Of a stretch of 64,000 nt of DNA, positions 1-8,079 are shown piece by piece. The stretch comes from Selenomonadaceae bacterium. GTDB taxonomy: Bacteria > Bacillota > Negativicutes > Selenomonadales > Selenomonadaceae. The stretch lies in assembly GCA_017554235.1 (NCBI GenBank), contig JAFZIV010000007.1:1-64000 (forward strand), in the 5' to 3' direction. The first letter of the stretch is position 1. Every line of letters begins with the position of its first letter. The notes under the pieces were generated by a model, which searched no databases, had not been told where the DNA came from, and saw only the letters and a program-made list of their open reading frames with translations. Position numbers and translations under genes: made by a program.

Positions 1-145
1 AAAAGTTGTTTATTGGGCAAACACATTACCGCGAAAAAGTCTTCATTATGCTACAGCTGAGGAATGTTTTTTATCGGAATTAAAATCTGCCTTAATTGCA
101 TAGCATTTTTCAAGGTGTTCAACTTATTCTTGCAATTCGCCGATT
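1..145 (+). mobile_element. 3' end of an IS30-family insertion sequence (truncated by window edge)
   Basis: The window opens inside a reading frame that encodes an IS30-like transposase tail. It is followed after about 10 bases by a stretch (about 112-139) ending in TTGCAATTCGCC, which resembles the terminal sequence seen downstream of IS30-type transposase genes. The left end is outside the window, so completeness and target-site duplication cannot be judged. The exact right boundary is uncertain; it must lie before the promoter of the next gene at 167. Confidence 0.5.
2..103 (+). CDS. IS30-family transposase, C-terminal fragment
   Basis: The last 33 codons of a gene that begins upstream of the window, ending in TAG at 101-103. 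The peptide contains NTLPRKSLHYATAEECF, matching the pattern N-x-x-PRK-x-L-x-Y-x-T-x-x-E-x-F near the C-terminus of IS30-type DDE transposases, just after the catalytic glutamate. Only the tail is visible, so whether the gene is intact is unknown. The identification rests on one short motif plus the downstream IS-end-like sequence. Confidence 0.55.
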   Translation, partial: KVVYWANTLPRKSLHYATAEECFLSELKSALIA

Positions 146-166
146 TTTTTATTGGGCGACATACCC

Positions 167-195
167 TAGACAAAAATTTTGGATATTGCTATAAT
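167..195 (+). promoter_or_regulatory. sigma-A type promoter for the 224 gene
   Basis: TAGACA (167-172), a 17-base spacer and a perfect TATAAT (190-195). The start codon follows about 28 bases downstream with a GGAG ribosome site. The promoter lies just outside the IS remnant, so the element probably does not drive the gene. Confidence 0.7.
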
Positions 196-223
196 TTTTT
201 AAAATAAATTTTTTTGGAGAATT

Positions 224-1396
224 ATGGACGAAAAAACTTGGCAAAAAAGAATAGAAAGACGCAGACGCAGACTTCGACAAGAACGAATAGCTTTGCTGGT
301 AGTCGTTGTAACTTTGGTTAGCGGCGTAATTTGGTACGTGACAAGCTACAAAAAAACTCCCAATTACGCAATGACTGAAGCGATGATTTCTTTGCATTCT
401 GACGATAAAACAAATTTTAAAAAGCACGTAGATTTTGATTCAGTCGCTTTGAAAGGTTACGATGACTTAACAGTTGACCTTTTCAAATATGATACGCAAC
501 TTTCGGAGCACGAAAGGTCTCTGTTTGAAAATTTTTATGTGCTGATTCGTACGCCAATGTGTCAAGGCGCGGTTAAAGTTATAAACATATGGCTTGATAC
601 GGGACAATGGACTTTGCCGGAAGAAATGTTGAAAGGGCGACAGTTGGGCATTGACTACGACCTTTTACTGGAGCGCAGTTTGATTAGGCACACTTCAATA
701 GTTGAAGTTGAGAAAGTCGAAAATTTAGGCGACAAGGCAACGGCTGACGTTAAAATTGTCGAAGATTATACGCAGACGCCTTTTACACTCAAAGTTACAC
801 TTGAAAATTTTGGTGGCGGAATAAATATCGGCGGCACTTCATTTGAACTTTTTGGTAACAAAATTGAAATTCCCGGCATAAGTTTTAAACTCGGTGAAAA
901 TGAATGGAAGGTTGTTCGCGTTGAAAATTATCGTGAATATCTTGACGTCGTATCACCCGCACTAAAACAGGAACTTTCAGATTATATTGACGCGACAAAT
1001 GAGATTGTCGAACGCTATAACAATATATTTAAGGAGCAACAGGCAACTTTCGTTTCTATGCAAAAAACTTCCGACGGAATTATAAGTGAGGAGCAGCGAA
1101 ATCAAATTGCGGATTATATTAATCAAACAATAATTCCGACGCTTAGTCAGCGGCAAGATGATTTGAATGAAATTCCCGTGTCGAAGGGTGCGCAATATTT
1201 AGCGAATCTCCGTAAAGAATCAACAGCTGTTACTATTCAAGCTTGGCAGTTTTATGCAAGTGGCTTGATTGATGACGATTCGGCGGAATTTGATACGGCT
1301 GAAAGTTTGCATAAACAGGAATTGGCTCTCGACCAACGCATTGAGGAATTAATTTACAATTCAGCTATCGCTAAAGAACGTCCGACATTGCCTTAA
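224..1396 (+). CDS. Membrane-anchored protein of unknown function (390 aa)
   Basis: I do not recognise the family. Residues 1-20 are very rich in Arg/Lys, followed by one strong membrane span (about 22-41, IALLVVVVTLVSGVIWYVTS). That predicts an N-in/C-out single-pass protein with a 340-residue extracytoplasmic part. The exported part has no obvious catalytic motif; residues about 250-310 are predicted helical with many Gln/Glu. The ATG at 224 has a GGAG site 6 bases upstream and its own promoter. The gene is monocistronic: it converges on the malic enzyme gene and both share the terminator at 1425-1469. The length and SD make it a confident gene, but the function is open. Confidence 0.85.
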   Translation: MDEKTWQKRIERRRRRLRQERIALLVVVVTLVSGVIWYVTSYKKTPNYAMTEAMISLHSDDKTNFKKHVDFDSVALKGYDDLTVDLFKYDTQLSEHERSLFENFYVLIRTPMCQGAVKVINIWLDTGQWTLPEEMLKGRQLGIDYDLLLERSLIRHTSIVEVEKVENLGDKATADVKIVEDYTQTPFTLKVTLENFGGGINIGGTSFELFGNKIEIPGISFKLGENEWKVVRVENYREYLDVVSPALKQELSDYIDATNEIVERYNNIFKEQQATFVSMQKTSDGIISEEQRNQIADYINQTIIPTLSQRQDDLNEIPVSKGAQYLANLRKESTAVTIQAWQFYASGLIDDDSAEFDTAESLHKQELALDQRIEELIYNSAIAKERPTLP

Positions 1397-1424
1397 AAAA
1401 AATTTTTTCAAAACAATTTTAAAC

Positions 1425-1469
1425 ATAAAAAAACCTGCATAAACTTAAATGTTCGTGCAGATTTTTTTA
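1425..1469. terminator. Bidirectional intrinsic terminator
   Basis: Hairpin with CTGCA (1435-1439) pairing with TGCAG (1456-1460) plus an inner AAC/GTT. It has an A-run before and a T7 run after, so it can end transcripts from both convergent genes. Confidence 0.75.
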
Positions 1470-1492
1470 TTACCGTAAAAAATTTTAAAATT

Positions 1493-2731
1493 TTATCTCG
1501 ATTTTTTTAAAAGGTCGCGTGTATGTTGAGCAACTTGTTCAGGCGTAATATTTTTGTTACGCGCAACACCTGTTTCAATCGCCGCTTTCGCAACAGCCGC
1601 CGCAACAGTCGGAGCAACTCTCGTATCAAAAGGCGTCGTGATAACATGAACTTCATCAAGTTCACTGTCGCTGACCAATGACGCAATAGCATATGACGCG
1701 GCAATTTTCATTTCTTCGTTAATGTCCGTCGCTCTTACGTCTAATGCGCCTCTGAAAATGCCGGGAAATGCCAAAAGATTATTAACTTGATTGGGGAAAT
1801 CACTGCGTCCCGTGCAAACTACACGCGCACCGGCATCACGCGCAATGTTCGGCATAATTTCAGGCACAGGATTAGCCATCGCCAAAATTATCGCGTCTTT
1901 GTTCATCGAAGCAACCATTTCAGCCGACAGCAGATTAGCCTTAGACACGCCGATAAATACATCTGCGCCCTTAATTACGTCGACAAGTTGTCCTGCCTCG
2001 TGATTAAAGTTCGTAACTTCAGCAATCTTATCTTTGTACGGGTTCATACCTTTTTCGCGACCGGAATAAATTGAACCCGTAGAATCGCATAACATAATAT
2101 TTTTCGCGCCCATCTTTTGAATCAGATAGGTTATCGCCATACCTGCCGCACCTGCGCCATTGACGACGATTTTAATTTCGCTGAATTTCTTGCCGACAAG
2201 TTTAAGCGCATTAATCAGTGCCGCACCTACTACTATAGCTGTGCCGTGTTGATCGTCATGAAAAACGGGAATGTCGACAGATTCTTTCAACGCCATTTCA
2301 ATATCAAAACATTCGGGAGCTTTAATGTCTTCAAGATTAATTCCGCCAAATGAAGGTGCCATCAACTGAATCGTTTTTACAATTTCGTCAACGTTGTTGG
2401 TGTCAAGGCAAATTGGAATCGCATCAACGCCTGCAAAACCTTTAAACAGAATAGACTTGCCTTCCATAACGGGCAGACCCGCGCCCGCGCCGATATTTCC
2501 GAGACCTAAAACAGCCGTGCCGTTCGTGACAACTGCAACTAAATTTCCGCGATTGGTATAATCATAAATTTTGTCAAAGTCTTTCGCAATTTCAATGCAA
2601 GGAGCAGCAACGCCCGGCGTATATGCTAAAGTTAAATCGTAGTTAGTTTTCAATGGAACTTTACTGACAACTTCTAACTTACCATGATGTTTCTTGTGAA
2701 GAGCCATAGCCTCTTCGTTTACGTTGGACAA
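1493..2731 (-). CDS. NAD(P)-dependent malic enzyme (oxaloacetate-decarboxylating)
   Basis: Converts malate to pyruvate and CO2 with reduction of NAD(P). At 412 aa it is the short bacterial form without a phosphotransacetylase domain. Visible signatures: N-terminal YTPGVAAPC with the catalytic Tyr region, the malic motif ([18 protein letters not shown]), the metal-binding FHDDQHGTA, and the Rossmann loop GAGAAG. The start is TTG at 2731 with AAAGGA upstream; an in-frame ATG lies 8 codons further in. A sigma-A promoter is at 2776-2804. In an anaerobic fermenter it would feed pyruvate from C4 acids. Cofactor preference cannot be read with confidence from the sequence. Confidence 0.95.
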   Translation of the reverse strand: MSNVNEEAMALHKKHHGKLEVVSKVPLKTNYDLTLAYTPGVAAPCIEIAKDFDKIYDYTNRGNLVAVVTNGTAVLGLGNIGAGAGLPVMEGKSILFKGFAGVDAIPICLDTNNVDEIVKTIQLMAPSFGGINLEDIKAPECFDIEMALKESVDIPVFHDDQHGTAIVVGAALINALKLVGKKFSEIKIVVNGAGAAGMAITYLIQKMGAKNIMLCDSTGSIYSGREKGMNPYKDKIAEVTNFNHEAGQLVDVIKGADVFIGVSKANLLSAEMVASMNKDAIILAMANPVPEIMPNIARDAGARVVCTGRSDFPNQVNNLLAFPGIFRGALDVRATDINEEMKIAASYAIASLVSDSELDEVHVITTPFDTRVAPTVAAAVAKAAIETGVARNKNITPEQVAQHTRDLLKKSR

Positions 2732-2775
2732 CTAAATTCATCCTTTCAAAAATTTTAAACTTATCTTACACAAAG

Positions 2776-2804
2776 ATTTTAACATAACCTTTTTTTTATT
2801 TCAA
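2776..2804 (-). promoter_or_regulatory. Promoter for the malic enzyme gene
   Basis: Reading leftwards: TTGAAA (2804-2799), a 17-base spacer, TAAAAT (2781-2776). It sits in the 95-base gap after aroH, so the malic enzyme gene can be expressed apart from the upstream genes. Confidence 0.6.
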
Positions 2805-2826
2805 CTATAACTTTTTTACGATTAAA

Positions 2827-3192
2827 TCAGCTTGCAATATCGGGACGAAGTTTCTTTGCTTCGCCTAAATAAACGTGACAAACTTCATTTAAATTTTTAT
2901 CAATGTCCGCTAAAATCAAAACTCTTATGCACATCGGCAAACTTCCTTCAACATCAACTTCAACCGTGTCAAAAAGCGGCAGGTATTGAAAGGCGGGAAG
3001 TTGTCTTACGCCTGCGGTCGGAAATGCGGCAGTTAAATCTTTTGTAGAAGAAAAAATTATTGCGCCAATTTCTTCAAAACGAATTTGATTTGCGGAAAAT
3101 AAATTCGTTACGAGGGCTTGTGCCGCCGCCCAAATTTCCTTCTGCGTATTTTCTTCAACGGTTATTGCTCCGCGTAATCCTCTTAGTGCCAT
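2827..3192 (-). CDS. aroH: Chorismate mutase, AroH class
   Basis: Monofunctional chorismate mutase (chorismate to prephenate, towards Phe/Tyr). At 121 aa it has the usual AroH length, and the family landmarks are present: N-terminal RGLRGAITVEENT, FSSTKDLTAAFPTAGVRQ, EVDVEGSLPMCIRVL with the active-site Arg, and the C-terminal HVYLGEAKKLRPD. The ATG is preceded by AGGAGGAATTTTC. It lies 12 bases after the ABC-F gene on the same strand, so it is probably cotranscribed. No other aromatic-pathway genes are nearby. Confidence 0.93.
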   Translation of the reverse strand: MALRGLRGAITVEENTQKEIWAAAQALVTNLFSANQIRFEEIGAIIFSSTKDLTAAFPTAGVRQLPAFQYLPLFDTVEVDVEGSLPMCIRVLILADIDKNLNEVCHVYLGEAKKLRPDIAS

Positions 3193-3204
3193 TGAAAATT
3201 CCTC

Positions 3205-4281
3205 CTACAAGTTATATTTTTCTTTAATCTGTTGCTTAACGGTTTCGTTGGTTAAAAATTCTTCGTAAGTTGAAATTCTGTCAACCGTACCGTTCGGCGT
3301 AACGTCAATAATCCTGTTGGCAACAGCTTCGACAAGTACACGATCTTTAGCAGAAAAAATTATCGTCCCCGCAAAATTTTTCATAGCGCGTTCAAGTTCC
3401 TCAATGTGCGGCAAGTCAAGGCAAGTCGTAGGATTGTCCAACAATAAAAGTTCCGCGCCGCTTTTCTGCAATTCGTCAAGTTCAGCTCGCGCCGCAGTAC
3501 TCGAATAAACTTGCGGCATATACGCAACCTTTACGCCTTCGCCAAATTTTATTGTACCTTTGAAAGATGCTGCCGTATTCTCTTTGCGCCAAAACAAATT
3601 TAAAATTTTTAAGAATTTAGATTGCCCTAAAGTATTTCGTCCGACTAAGGCAACCTTTTGACCGCGTCGTATTGTGAAATTTAAGTTTTGAAAAATCGGT
3701 TCACCGTCACGAATTTTAAATAAATCTGCAACTTCCAACACTATCGGCGCAGTTAAATCTGTCGGCTCTGTCATAGGAAAATTTTCAGCAATTTCAAAAT
3801 TTATAGGCGCAACATTTTTTGCGCCCAACTTAATAATTTTTTGACAAGAATGTTTTAAAAAATATCTGTCGTTGCTGACTATTACGGCGGTTAAATTTTC
3901 ATGCGTCCTTAAAAAATTTATCAGCCAATCGACGCCGCTTGAGTCAAGATTTTTCGTAGGTTCATCAAGCGATAAAATTATTTCTGCCTCATTTAAGCCG
4001 CGCAGTGCACGTTTAAGTTTGTCAATCGTCGACATTTCCGCCATATGCAATTCCGAATAATCCGAATAGACGCTACCTGTTACTGTCAAAACTTCGCCGT
4101 TGACGCGTACTTCGCCTGTAGTTGCCGGTAACCTTCCAGAGATTATGTCGAGTAATGAAGATTTTCCCGAACCTTCACTGCCGACTATACCAATTTTTTC
4201 GCCGCTATTTACTTCAAAATTTAACGCGGAAAAAATTTCTTTTTGTCCGAGTTGCAATCCCAAATTTTTTATCTTAATCAA
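3205..4281 (-). CDS. ABC-F-like ATP-binding protein, degenerate in both ATPase sites
   Basis: Two tandem ABC nucleotide-binding domains with no membrane segment, the layout of ABC-F ribosome-associated proteins, but only 358 aa instead of about 500-640. Domain 1 (about 1-170) keeps Walker A GSEGSGKSS and Walker B LSLDEPT. It has no recognisable LSGGQ signature, and the H-loop His is Asn (VSNDRYFL). In domain 2 (about 180-340) Walker A reads GRNTLGQS, with the P-loop Lys replaced by Gln; Walker B ends LLLLDNPT, with the catalytic Glu replaced by Asn; and the H-loop reads SAKDR. The interdomain linker is very short. The start is TTG at 4281 behind GAGAGGT. It could be a regulatory or structural derivative that does not hydrolyse ATP at site 2. 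Confidence 0.85.
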   Translation of the reverse strand: MIKIKNLGLQLGQKEIFSALNFEVNSGEKIGIVGSEGSGKSSLLDIISGRLPATTGEVRVNGEVLTVTGSVYSDYSELHMAEMSTIDKLKRALRGLNEAEIILSLDEPTKNLDSSGVDWLINFLRTHENLTAVIVSNDRYFLKHSCQKIIKLGAKNVAPINFEIAENFPMTEPTDLTAPIVLEVADLFKIRDGEPIFQNLNFTIRRGQKVALVGRNTLGQSKFLKILNLFWRKENTAASFKGTIKFGEGVKVAYMPQVYSSTAARAELDELQKSGAELLLLDNPTTCLDLPHIEELERAMKNFAGTIIFSAKDRVLVEAVANRIIDVTPNGTVDRISTYEEFLTNETVKQQIKEKYNL

Positions 4282-4329
4282 TGTAAAGACCTCTCAAAAA
4301 ATTTTGCCTTAAAAATTCTTCCCGCACAT

Positions 4330-5433
4330 TTATTTTTCCTGCACGATGCGCATTAACAATTTTATTATCGAACTTGCAATCAGCGATATTAACACCGTCA
4401 AGATAAAAAATATTATCGTGTTAGGCGCAGTCATTAAGCGTCCCGACTCGGCAAGCCATTTGCTTAAATACGTTATAATCAGCGGATGAACTAAATAAAC
4501 CAAATATGAATTTGTTCCCAAGTAGCCGATAAATGCTTGAATTGGTCGCGCGAATTTGTAGCAATGAAACAGCATAAATAAAAATACTGATGCCGCTATC
4601 GTGTATAAAAATCCCGGCGGTGAAAGTTGATGCGCCGTGTTGACTGCCGAAAGTATGTCGTAATTTTTCACATATATCAGCCTATAAAAGTATCCCAAGA
4701 AAATTATCAGCGTCGTGAAAAATGTCAGGCAGATAAAACCTTTTCGCGCCTCTATCCAACGGAAAAATTCTTGAGAGTGTACGCCGAAAAATCCTCCCAA
4801 TAAAAATATGAAGACGTAATGCAAGACCAAATAATTTAGCCGCCACATTAAAAATAATTTCAACAGCGAATCTTGCGGCAATGCCTCCGTGTAACTTATT
4901 AATCCCGTGTTGTAGCTTGAAAAGTAGTTGAAGGCAATCTGCGCGATGAATATTGCCAAAAATTTTTCCGGCGTGATGTTCCGCAAAATTTTTATCCATA
5001 GCGGCATTAAAATGTAAAACCATATGAGTATAACGAGGAAGTAGAGCTGATATTTTGCCAGTCCGAAGAATAAAATTTCTGCCGCGTATTCTGGCGACGG
5101 TATACCCGAGCCGTAAAAATAATTGTCGTGGACTATGTAAAATGCCGACCAAACTAAATACGGTATCAGTACCGCTTTAAATCTTCGACGCAAAAATTTT
5201 CCGTAGTTAAACGGTTCATTTAAATCAATTTTATAGAAAAGTCCGAATGCCGAAATAAAAAAGAAAATCGGCACGCTGAATCGCGATACGATTTCCAAAA
5301 GTGCTACCAAATGCAAATTTGGCGTGGGGTTCGTCAAGTACTGTGCGCCTACGTGAATTGCTACGACTCCGAGCATTGAGACGCCGCGAATATACTTGAT
5401 TGAAGGTAAATAGGGCTTTTGAACTTTTTGCAT
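4330..5433 (-). CDS. Membrane acyltransferase, acyltransferase_3 family
   Basis: 367 aa with about ten hydrophobic segments throughout. The N-terminus has the family hallmark Y-I-R-G-x-x-M-x-x-V-x-x-H (YIRGVSMLGVVAIHVG), in which the Arg and His are the conserved catalytic-region residues. Members O-acylate cell-surface sugars, peptidoglycan or lipids at the membrane; the substrate cannot be inferred here. It sits between the SGNH/cytidylyltransferase fusion (26 bases upstream) and the ABC-F gene. No strong Shine-Dalgarno precedes the ATG, which hints at translational coupling. Confidence 0.88.
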   Translation of the reverse strand: MQKVQKPYLPSIKYIRGVSMLGVVAIHVGAQYLTNPTPNLHLVALLEIVSRFSVPIFFFISAFGLFYKIDLNEPFNYGKFLRRRFKAVLIPYLVWSAFYIVHDNYFYGSGIPSPEYAAEILFFGLAKYQLYFLVILIWFYILMPLWIKILRNITPEKFLAIFIAQIAFNYFSSYNTGLISYTEALPQDSLLKLFLMWRLNYLVLHYVFIFLLGGFFGVHSQEFFRWIEARKGFICLTFFTTLIIFLGYFYRLIYVKNYDILSAVNTAHQLSPPGFLYTIAASVFLFMLFHCYKFARPIQAFIGYLGTNSYLVYLVHPLIITYLSKWLAESGRLMTAPNTIIFFILTVLISLIASSIIKLLMRIVQEK

Positions 5434-5459
5434 ATTTAAATTTTACACTTTAAAAAATT

Positions 5460-7286
5460 TTACTTCGGAAAATATTTCTCACGCAGATAATCAAATGTCG
5501 TCACAGGCACAAGTTTTTTAAGCTTGTCTAAATCTCCCGCCTTCAACGCGGCGCGAACAGTCTTTGCGCTGATAACTTCGCCGTCAATTTCTCTGCGCGG
5601 AATTTCACAAAAATCAATATCGTAACGCGGCAAAATATTTCTCATATTTTCGTTATAAGTTTTCGTAACAGTATCTTCAGGTTCTTCACCGACGAAACGA
5701 ATATTCACACCCAACGACGGCGCAATCTCGCTTGCAAAAATTTCAACGTCTTGACTCGAATCAACTTGTACATCTTGAAGATTTTCTTTGTTAAAGTAAC
5801 CTTCAAAAGTTTTCTGCGAAATGACAAACTGTCCGCTTGGTAAAACTTCAACATTTGGAAATTTTTCTGTGCCGCGCTTGACCATTTCAAATCTGTCATC
5901 GAAAGAAAATTCGCTTTTATCCTCAGACACAACCATTATAAAAAGTTTATGAACTCTTGCCGCCGCATATTCGACAAGGTGTTCGTGTCCAAGAGTGAAC
6001 GGATTGGCATTCATAACTATGCAGCCGATTTTGAGACGTTTCTCACGAAGTTTTTGTTTATGTTCGTCCAATTCTTTGTTGTCGAAATTTCTTGCAACCT
6101 GCGCGGAATTTTCACGCGGTATACCGTAGCGGTGAGGCGGTAGGGGGGGGGTAGAATATTCAATTTTTGTGTTTTTGAAAAAATTGTTCTGAACTAAGAG
6201 TTGGAAAAATTTTTCAGCCAAAATTTTAAATCCAATTTCGTTGACGTGATTTTTAAAGGCAAAAATTTCTCTGTAGTCGTAACCGTCAAATGCTCTGCTA
6301 ATGTCGAAAAAAGGCAAAGTAGTTGTCCTTAAATTTCCAAACCAAGCAAAAAATATATCTCCTGATTGAGGTGATAAATGTTCGAGATTATAAAAAGTAT
6401 GTTGAATAAATCTTGGCCAAAAATATTGCGCTTCATTCTCTACTCTGTAGGGTAAATTATTATCATTCAGCATTTTCTGCAAATAACTCGCGATAGTTTT
6501 ATCAAAAGGCGCACCGGCTCCAAGATGATGCGACGCACCTACAAAGTAAATTCGATTTATAAATTTTTCAGGTTGATTTGCGGTACGTCGTCGACCATTT
6601 TCAATTCTGACAAGCGGGTTATCATCATCTTCAAGGTATGCTGATTTATCGGGATTAATTTTCATTTTCCAAGGTCTAAGTATTTCTCGAATTTCGCTAT
6701 TAGTATATCCAAATTTAGCAAATGGTGTTTCTATGTTGTCGATATTTTCCGAATCAAGCATTTCACGTAAATCTTTTATGTCGTAAAGTTGGTCGTTAAG
6801 TTCATTGCCGCCTTTATAATCCGACGGAGCGGGAAAGCTTGTAAGAATCAATTTTATGTCTTTATGTTGCTTAAGAAAATGGAGTAAGGGAATTTCAACA
6901 TAAGTCCGACTGATGAAATAATTTGTTAGCTGATCAAGATAAATTATTTTATCCATAGGTACATTAAGCCTTCCAATTGTCAAGAAAATAATTTTATCGA
7001 ATTGATTTAAGTTAAATTCTACCAGATTTTTTATTTCCAATTCGCCGAGAATGCCGGCAACAGAAAAATTTATTGGAGGTATACCTCTACCAATAAAAGC
7101 AAATTGTGCGTCCATCCGTAAATCGTATTTGAATTGCACATAAATTTCCCATATAAAATCTGCGCGGCGTTCATCAACGGCAACGAAGAGCGGCTTTTTT
7201 ATATTGTTGTCGATACAGAATTGCGGAAAAGTATATCCTGCCGTGAAACAATCGCGTAGCTGAACAATCAATATATCGTCGTTCAT
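5460..7286 (-). CDS. SGNH-like domain fused to a CitC-type cytidylyltransferase domain
   Basis: 608 aa in three parts. Residues 1 to about 240 are unrecognised. Residues about 245-370 resemble an SGNH/GDSL hydrolase: an oxyanion-type loop YFVGASHHLGAGAPFDKT at the start and NHVNEIGFKILAEKF near the end, the position of the catalytic Asp/His pair. Residues about 410-608 match the nucleotidyltransferase domain of citrate-lyase ligase: CIVMNANPFTLGHEHLV (the T-x-G-H-x-H nucleotide site) and VISAKTVRAAL (the ISxxxVR motif). No citrate lyase genes are nearby, so a role in CitC-type acetylation is doubtful; activation or transfer of a small group onto a surface polymer fits the adjacent acyltransferase better (inference). 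A C9 run sits in frame at the domain junction. Confidence 0.75.
   Translation of the reverse strand: MNDDILIVQLRDCFTAGYTFPQFCIDNNIKKPLFVAVDERRADFIWEIYVQFKYDLRMDAQFAFIGRGIPPINFSVAGILGELEIKNLVEFNLNQFDKIIFLTIGRLNVPMDKIIYLDQLTNYFISRTYVEIPLLHFLKQHKDIKLILTSFPAPSDYKGGNELNDQLYDIKDLREMLDSENIDNIETPFAKFGYTNSEIREILRPWKMKINPDKSAYLEDDDNPLVRIENGRRRTANQPEKFINRIYFVGASHHLGAGAPFDKTIASYLQKMLNDNNLPYRVENEAQYFWPRFIQHTFYNLEHLSPQSGDIFFAWFGNLRTTTLPFFDISRAFDGYDYREIFAFKNHVNEIGFKILAEKFFQLLVQNNFFKNTKIEYSTPPLPPHRYGIPRENSAQVARNFDNKELDEHKQKLREKRLKIGCIVMNANPFTLGHEHLVEYAAARVHKLFIMVVSEDKSEFSFDDRFEMVKRGTEKFPNVEVLPSGQFVISQKTFEGYFNKENLQDVQVDSSQDVEIFASEIAPSLGVNIRFVGEEPEDTVTKTYNENMRNILPRYDIDFCEIPRREIDGEVISAKTVRAALKAGDLDKLKKLVPVTTFDYLREKYFPK
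6143..6151. repeat. G9 homopolymer inside the SGNH/CitC-like gene
   Basis: Nine consecutive G on the plus strand, read as Pro codons (STPPLPPH) in the minus-strand gene. The tract falls between the SGNH and nucleotidyltransferase parts. A gain or loss of one base would stop translation before the second domain, so it is a candidate contingency locus. Confidence 0.8.
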
Positions 7287-7309
7287 AATTTTACCTCACG
7301 TCGTAAATT

Positions 7310-7342
7310 GGCGGCGTCCACTGCTGAAAAATAAACGCCGCC
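7310..7342 (-). other. 8-bp inverted repeat between the SIMPL and fusion genes
   Basis: GGCGGCGT (7310-7317) pairs perfectly with ACGCCGCC (7335-7342). There is no T-run after it in either direction, so it may be a weak terminator or a processing/stability hairpin rather than an intrinsic terminator. Confidence 0.45.
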
Positions 7343-7367
7343 TCAATACAAAAATTATTTCAAAATT

Positions 7368-8069
7368 TTATTTGCTGATTTCAAATTCAACTTGGACACT
7401 TGCCGAACAACTCAAAGTTCCCGACTCAATCGGAGTATCAACGCTTGAATCCATATTCATCATTGAAAATTTTTCCATACGCGGCGCACTAATCGACGTT
7501 GAATTTATTGACACACTGCGAACACCTATAACAGATTTTCCGAGTTCGGCGGCGACAATTTCGGCTTTCTTCATCGCATCACGGACGGCAAGTCTTAAGG
7601 CATCATTTTGAAATTTTTCTCTGTCACGTATGCCAAAATTCAAAGAATCAATTTGATTTGCACCGCTTGAAAGTGCAACATCAATAACTTTACCAACTTT
7701 GCTTAAATCGTTGACGGTAATCGTAACGGTGTTTGTGACTTCGTATCCGTCAGAAATTCTGCGGTTATTGCTGTCAGTGTGGTAAACTTGACGGAAATTG
7801 TAATTGCCGGTACGAATATTCTTGCGTTCAATTCCGAGCGCGGAAACAGAATTTATAATATTTGTTGCGATACGAGCGTTGTCAGTTTGAACCTGCGCGG
7901 CATCCTTATTTTGACTGACTATGCCGACAGAAATTGTTGCAATATCCGGCGGTGCTTCAACAACGCCTTCACCGCTAACCGAAATTGTCGGCACGTATTC
8001 TTCAGCAGACGCCGTAACATTTACCATAAACGTCAAGAAAAATATTACAAGACAAGCTATCTTAACCAT
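7368..8069 (-). CDS. SIMPL-domain (DUF541) exported protein
   Basis: 233 aa with a cleavable signal peptide (hydrophobic 4-20, then TASAEE). The mature part has the SIMPL/DUF541 layout: ISVSGEGVVEAPPDIATISVGI at the start, a central G-x-x-N(x)-F-R-Q-x-Y segment with DGYEVTNTVTITV, and a GANQIDSLNFGI segment. Family members (BP26/OMP28-like, YggE) are periplasmic or surface proteins linked to oxidative-stress tolerance or ring-shaped assemblies; the exact role is unsettled. The start ATG has AGGGTG upstream. It follows the NYN gene by 10 bases. Confidence 0.88.
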   Translation of the reverse strand: MVKIACLVIFFLTFMVNVTASAEEYVPTISVSGEGVVEAPPDIATISVGIVSQNKDAAQVQTDNARIATNIINSVSALGIERKNIRTGNYNFRQVYHTDSNNRRISDGYEVTNTVTITVNDLSKVGKVIDVALSSGANQIDSLNFGIRDREKFQNDALRLAVRDAMKKAEIVAAELGKSVIGVRSVSINSTSISAPRMEKFSMMNMDSSVDTPIESGTLSCSASVQVEFEISK

Positions 8070-8079
8070 AATTTACACC

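Noticed and set aside
4682-5152. 156-codon frame within the acyltransferase gene
   Set aside because: Same strand but a different frame inside a well-supported membrane protein; no ribosome site.
5460-7286. Plain citrate-lyase ligase (citC)
   Set aside because: Only the C-terminal third matches, the N-terminal acetyltransferase-like part is different, and no citrate lyase genes are near.
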